Positions 61,501 through 64,000 of a stretch of 64,000 nt of DNA are shown here, in pieces. Position numbers and translations under genes: made by a program. Origin of the DNA: Echinococcus granulosus (Eukaryota > Platyhelminthes > Cestoda > Cyclophyllidea > Taeniidae); NCBI RefSeq assembly GCF_000524195.1, contig NW_020170408.1:802624-866623 (forward strand). Direction: 5' to 3'. The notes under the pieces were generated by a model, which saw only the letters and a program-made list of their open reading frames with translations, was not told the DNA's origin and searched no databases. The number at the start of each line of letters is the position of its first letter. Position 1 is the stretch's first letter.

Positions 61501-63929
61501 CTTCCTGCTTCGACGTTTTCATGAAGAATTTCTGAACCTTTGAGAATGTTAGGCTCTTGCACACTCCCTCCTGATTGGCTGCTATCCTGTATGGATGTAT
61601 CTCGAGTCCAAGGTCAATCATTTAGTACAAATAAGCGAGACGCAGACTACTCGGGGATCTTTGACATTCTTTACAAGCCAGCCAGGTGTTAAGTTAGCGC
61701 ACGCCATACTTTCTTGCCTACTCCTACCCATTTGTGTAGAGGTCATGTCCACCGCTTACTCTGATTGGGAACTTAAGAGCATTAGGGTCAAGGTTAAAAA
61801 CACCAGTTTACACCGAAAAACCGCACTCATTTACCAGTGAGGTGCTTAAACTAGGGCTCCCTATGAAATGTACCTCAGGGAGGAATGCTCACAACGTAGT
61901 ATATTATAACTCCAGCTGCGTGATTGGGGACCAGCCATCCAGGCCTTAGGAGTCCAGATACCGTAGCCCGAATGCGACTCACCTTGACAATGAGGTAGAT
62001 CCGCTCTGATGGGGGTGTAATTTTGTTGAGAAGGTCACTCTCATGTAAGTTGGAGTCCCACGAGGCCAAGGCACCAATAAGGGTGGCATAAGTCTTGATT
62101 AATGGGAGAGTAACAAATGCCTTTCCTTCCTTTAAAGCTGCCTCTTCACCTTCGAGATAGGAGTGACCTCCTACCTTCAATGGCTTGTTAAATGTTCTGT
62201 CTAGGAGAAATTACGGAATTCATATTCAATTACCTCCACTGTTAGAGAGGTCACATTTGCCAGGGTCTTGATCGCCACTAGCTGGCATCACGGCCCGACA
62301 TTTGCTTTAATCGTAAGGCCATCTAAGCGGGCTTCTTAATTTCTCCAATGTGTCACCACCTTGATGATATGAGGTGAGGTTACTAGTCTATTAAACAACT
62401 ACATTGCTGCTTTATCCTTGAGTAAAAGTTCGCTCTCTCTTACCTCCAAGATCTGCAAATACAAGAGGGGTGTGTTGTTCAAGGCCCGGTGGTGGGATTT
62501 CGGTGGCCGTGGCGCCAGGAAGATTGGAACCGGGTGCAGGCACAAGAATTGCGTCTCGCTCCAGGATTGATGAGACCCAACGGTTAAGCAGATAGCCTTC
62601 CTTTGCTTCATCTGCAGCCTCCTTTTCTCGTTTCTTTGCCAACTAGAGGGAAGTGGTAGACATAAGGCGTTCAGGTAACCTCGGGACAAAAGCAACTCAC
62701 TGCTTGCAAATTACTCTGGAGATAAGACTGCCACTCATCCATGGCGTTGCACCACTTGCGTCGCACTGTCTCAAGATCGTATTCTTGATAGGAGTCGGGG
62801 GCGTTATGACTTTTAGGGTAATGGCTCAGCCCGTTTTCGAAATCAGCTACCGATCTTGTAACACAGCCTACAGAAACCTAGTAAAAGGTGACTGCTTGTG
62901 AAATTAACAATAGCTACCTTAGAAACCGTTTCACAAAACAGAGGTAGAACACCTCTATCCCTTCGACTAAGATCGTTTGGACGAATTAGCACTCGAATGC
63001 GTCGATTCAGCCCCTGACGAAGTTGGTAAATTCCCCCAGTTTTGACATCTGAGGAGGGGATTACGGGTACCTTCTTGAAATTCCCCTAAAAGAGTGATAA
63101 ATGTACAAAATCTGAATATGCATAAGTGATAACGGTTAGCGCACCCTAGCAAATCGGTTTAATTCCATCTTTTGGCAATAAAATTTAATTGATTCTTTGA
63201 TTTCTTCGAAGAATTTTATTCGAGTTAACAATTCCAATTAAAAGTAAAATTAAAAAATTCGATCTAATTAAAATCGACTACAAATTCTATTTTTCATCCA
63301 CAGTTTTTTAAATTGGCGAAATTGTGAGCAGTGTTTGCTGTTTAAGGGAGGGATTTTGAGTTTTAGAAGGTCAAATTAAGAGAAAAGTGAACTGTTTGAT
63401 AGAACTGGAATGAATTAATAAGTAGAAACAACTAAATAGCCAAGCTAGGTTTAAAGAAGTGGATAATTTGGAAACGAATAGCTTAGTAGTAATAAATTGT
63501 TAAATAAATTATGGTTGCTAATATAGGATACTCAAGTGTGCTCACAGCGTAATCGTTATGCAAGTCCAGAAACTACAGAGCAAAACCTGCAATATTTCGG
63601 TCTTCAAAATAGTTAACGTCATTATCGCATGCTCTAGGAACAAGTAAAAAACAGACTCTGACCATTTTGCCTTTGACTGTACTACTAAGGAAGGATAAGA
63701 AACAATCGGAGGGAGTATTGCCTTATCAGAGCCTCCCAAGCGGCTAGTTTTGTGACATGATTACCCGAGTTGTTAAAATAAAACCCCTTTATACTAATTT
63801 AACCATTCTGGATGTTTGGGCTGACCTTACGCCCTGATTTTTTCTTAGTCACGCCATCTTACCTCCAGAAGGTGGATCTTAGTTCCGATTGCTTGCCCTA
63901 CAACCTGCTCCACACCAAACACAGATAAC
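58525..63929 (-). CDS. KIF13A: KIF13-type kinesin-3, C-terminal half (continues past the window end)
   Basis: Thirteen in-frame exons: 63929-63863, 63085-62918, 62877-62701, 62642-62444, 62200-61983, 60904-60770, 60691-60641, 60018-59974, 59927-59790, 59305-59207, 59044-58928, 58824-58767, 58694-58525, giving 546 residues. Diagnostic KIF13 blocks in order: SSDVKTGGIYQLRQGLNRRI; VSVGCVTRS and SYQEYDLETVRRKW; ERDAILVPAPGSNLPGA; SERIYLIVK; LVLRKRICVRI; GVAYQFVAGIP; YMRTIQSVSSELYLDGLRQE. KIF13 motors carry vesicles toward microtubule plus ends (for example AP-1 or Rab cargo); these blocks lie in the stalk-tail part that binds cargo. The motor and FHA domains lie beyond the right edge. The tail ends MAWSRRDREKQRGAD with no CAP-Gly domain, so it resembles KIF13A rather than KIF13B or fly Khc-73. 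Introns of 40, 46 and 58 nt alternate with a 1.1-kb intron. Confidence 0.92.
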
Positions 63930-64000
63930 CTTAAAGAAATGAGATGATAGATGCCTTGAGAGGTAGGTAAGCGCCGACGATGTGCCAGTTTGCTTAACGC
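63930..64000 (-). other. Intron or further exon of the KIF13-like gene at the window edge
   Basis: The exon at 63929 begins after a TTTCTTTAAG acceptor in phase 2, so this edge is at least partly intron. Whether an upstream exon starts inside the last 30 bases cannot be told. Confidence 0.4.

Noticed and set aside
1..64000. CRISPR arrays, bacterial operons, tRNA or rRNA genes
   Set aside because: The window is eukaryotic; no spaced identical repeats, no T-loop-like GGTTCGAAT contexts and no rRNA blocks were noticed by eye.

Overview
This is a eukaryotic nuclear window with spliced genes on both strands, and it reads best as flatworm (platyhelminth) DNA, probably a tapeworm or fluke. The reasons are compact animal-type genes, many introns of only 34-46 nt mixed with kilobase introns, small secreted and neuro-type genes, and 3' splice acceptors sitting 2-10 nt upstream of several start codons, as expected if a spliced leader is added in trans. 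The phylum is inferred; no marker gene here names the species. There is one 100-N assembly gap (43573-43672).

Layout. 1-3119 (+): 3' half of a PKNOX/Prep-type TALE homeobox gene. 4755-9970 (-): a miniature EEA1-like endosomal tether (C2H2 finger, coiled coil, FYVE). 10512-10715 (-): SS18L2-like small protein, directly upstream of the EEA1 gene. 11713-12367 (+): TEX261/SVP26 ER-export adaptor. 13408-15114 (-): single-exon CSPP1-like centrosome/spindle protein. 15.2-21.4 kb: gene-poor, with one unassigned coding-like stretch. 21472-25862 (-): secreted cholinesterase with a complete catalytic triad. 27447-34235 (+): SOCS7-like suppressor of cytokine signalling. 34.2-48.0 kb: gene-poor, rich in simple repeats, with one candidate small secreted peptide (40025-40213, -). 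48072-51478 (+): class I phosphatidylinositol transfer protein, first exon not found. 52073-56323 (-): nine-exon gene for a sororin (CDCA5)-like cohesin regulator. 58525-63929 (-): C-terminal half of a KIF13-type kinesin-3, continuing beyond the window.

Exon boundaries were set by hand from GT/AG sites, reading-frame phase and family resemblance. For EEA1, TEX261, SOCS7, sororin and the visible parts of PITP and KIF13 every junction keeps frame, which is the main support for those models. The first one or two exons of the cholinesterase are unresolved. The genes are not an operon-like pathway. They are ordinary housekeeping, signalling and trafficking genes; several concern membrane traffic (EEA1, TEX261, PITP, KIF13) and chromosomes or spindle (CSPP1, sororin), which I take as coincidence. 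The most interesting items are the sororin-like gene, the reduced EEA1, and the possible SS18L2-EEA1 trans-spliced tandem.
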